Shown here one piece after another: positions 63,795-64,000 of a DNA stretch of 64,000 nucleotides. Below the pieces are notes generated by a model. The model searched no databases and was not told the origin of the DNA. It saw nothing but the letters and a program-made list of their open reading frames with translations. The position numbers and the translations under genes were made by a program. Source of the stretch: an uncultured Paracoccaceae bacterium (GTDB lineage: Bacteria > Pseudomonadota > Alphaproteobacteria > Rhodobacterales > Rhodobacteraceae); the NCBI GenBank assembly GCA_947500055.1, contig CANMQO010000001.1, positions 186,001 to 250,000 of the forward strand, read 5' to 3'. The first letter of the stretch is position 1, and each line of letters starts with the position of its first letter.

Positions 63795-63860
63795 TTAATC
63801 CCGCCCACAACCACAAAACTGTCCGACGGTTTGCCGACGCATCGCCGACGCTTTGCCGAC
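63795..63860 (-). repeat. Dispersed GTCGGCAAA element, copy C
   Basis: Read on the minus strand: GTCGGCAAAGCGTCGGCGATG, then CGTCGGCAAACCGTCGGAC, a short variable spacer, and GTGGGCGGGATTAATG. The two half-units differ from copy B by only two bases. It lies 26 bases past the stop of the partial gene at the window edge, in that gene's orientation. Confidence 0.72.
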
Positions 63861-63886
63861 AGGTGTTTTTGGCCCAAACCCCTTTG

Positions 63887-64000
63887 TTAACGGTATTTCC
63901 GGCGATTCTGTTCAGCGCGCCGTTGCATGGCCCGCCCCTGCCCACCGAACGTTGCGTGATCTACGATGCGCCTGTCGTTAAAGTCGCATTGATCTTGTCC
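63887..64000 (-). CDS. C-terminal end of an unidentified gene, truncated by the window edge
   Basis: An open frame enters from the right edge and ends in TAA at 63887-63889, giving 37 residues: NDRRIVDHATFGGQGRAMQ followed by a basic tail RRAEQNRRKYR. The composition looks like a real protein end. No family can be assigned from so little. Confidence 0.45.
   Translation of the reverse strand, partial: GQDQCDFNDRRIVDHATFGGQGRAMQRRAEQNRRKYR

Overview
The window looks like the chromosome of a marine alphaproteobacterium of the Rhodobacteraceae (Roseobacter group). The signs are a complete beta-hydroxyaspartate-cycle cluster (bhcRABCD), a purA-DUF2842 pair, a secG-pyrG pair, a tyrosine-phosphatase/sulfide:quinone oxidoreductase fusion, and many short Roseobacter-type exported proteins. 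Genes are densely packed, with many ATGA/TGATG start-stop overlaps. I see no rRNA, tRNA, CRISPR array, insertion sequence or prophage. The genus is inferred from gene content only.

Layout. 1-2.2 kb: the 3' end of aroA and the whole of cmk, with a BchE-like radical SAM gene wedged between them on the other strand. 2.3-3.4 kb: a YbjN-like exported protein and a membrane protein. 3.7-9.5 kb: a LuxR-type regulator fused to an alpha/beta-hydrolase domain that has lost its catalytic residues, divergent from six consecutive small exported-protein genes. One of these carries four tandem 18-residue repeats. This is the best candidate for an undescribed system. 9.9-13.7 kb: an amino-acid ABC binding protein and ATPase without permeases, TerB-like, rlmJ and a MipA/OmpV outer-membrane protein. 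13.7-25 kb: mostly housekeeping (pyrG, secG, purA, thiamine diphosphokinase, sdaA, a GST), plus a 600-residue acidic protein of unknown function. 25.2-29.5 kb: rpiA, gor, hflK, hflC.

29.5-34.9 kb: bhcD, bhcC, bhcB and bhcA read leftward from a promoter shared with the IclR regulator bhcR. Together the enzymes turn two glyoxylate into oxaloacetate, using one amino group recycled through aspartate. The bhcA-bhcR gap holds regularly spaced TGAAA/TTTCA half-sites that are probable BhcR operators. 35.9-39.9 kb: an acyl-CoA dehydrogenase, an NDP-forming acyl-CoA synthetase and a crotonase, translationally coupled. 40-44 kb: an orphan periplasmic binding protein followed by a chemoreceptor with a very large periplasmic domain. 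44.1-47.7 kb: LysR, an M20 amidohydrolase and an arginine-deiminase-family hydrolase. 47.7-50.2 kb: a large subtilase with no signal peptide.

50.4-55 kb: sulfide oxidation (DUF2892, persulfide dioxygenase-like MBL protein, PTP-SQR fusion, SulP anion transporter). 55.2-56.8 kb: copper delivery to cytochrome oxidase (DUF2946-like, PCu(A)C, SCO). 56.9-63.6 kb: a seven-gene MoxR/DUF58 cluster of cell-envelope type.

Non-coding structure includes a run of three perfect palindromes between mipA and pyrG, a REP-like palindrome inside the bhc operon, several bidirectional terminators, and a GTCGGCAAA-type element present three times, each time just downstream of a gene and in the same orientation as that gene.
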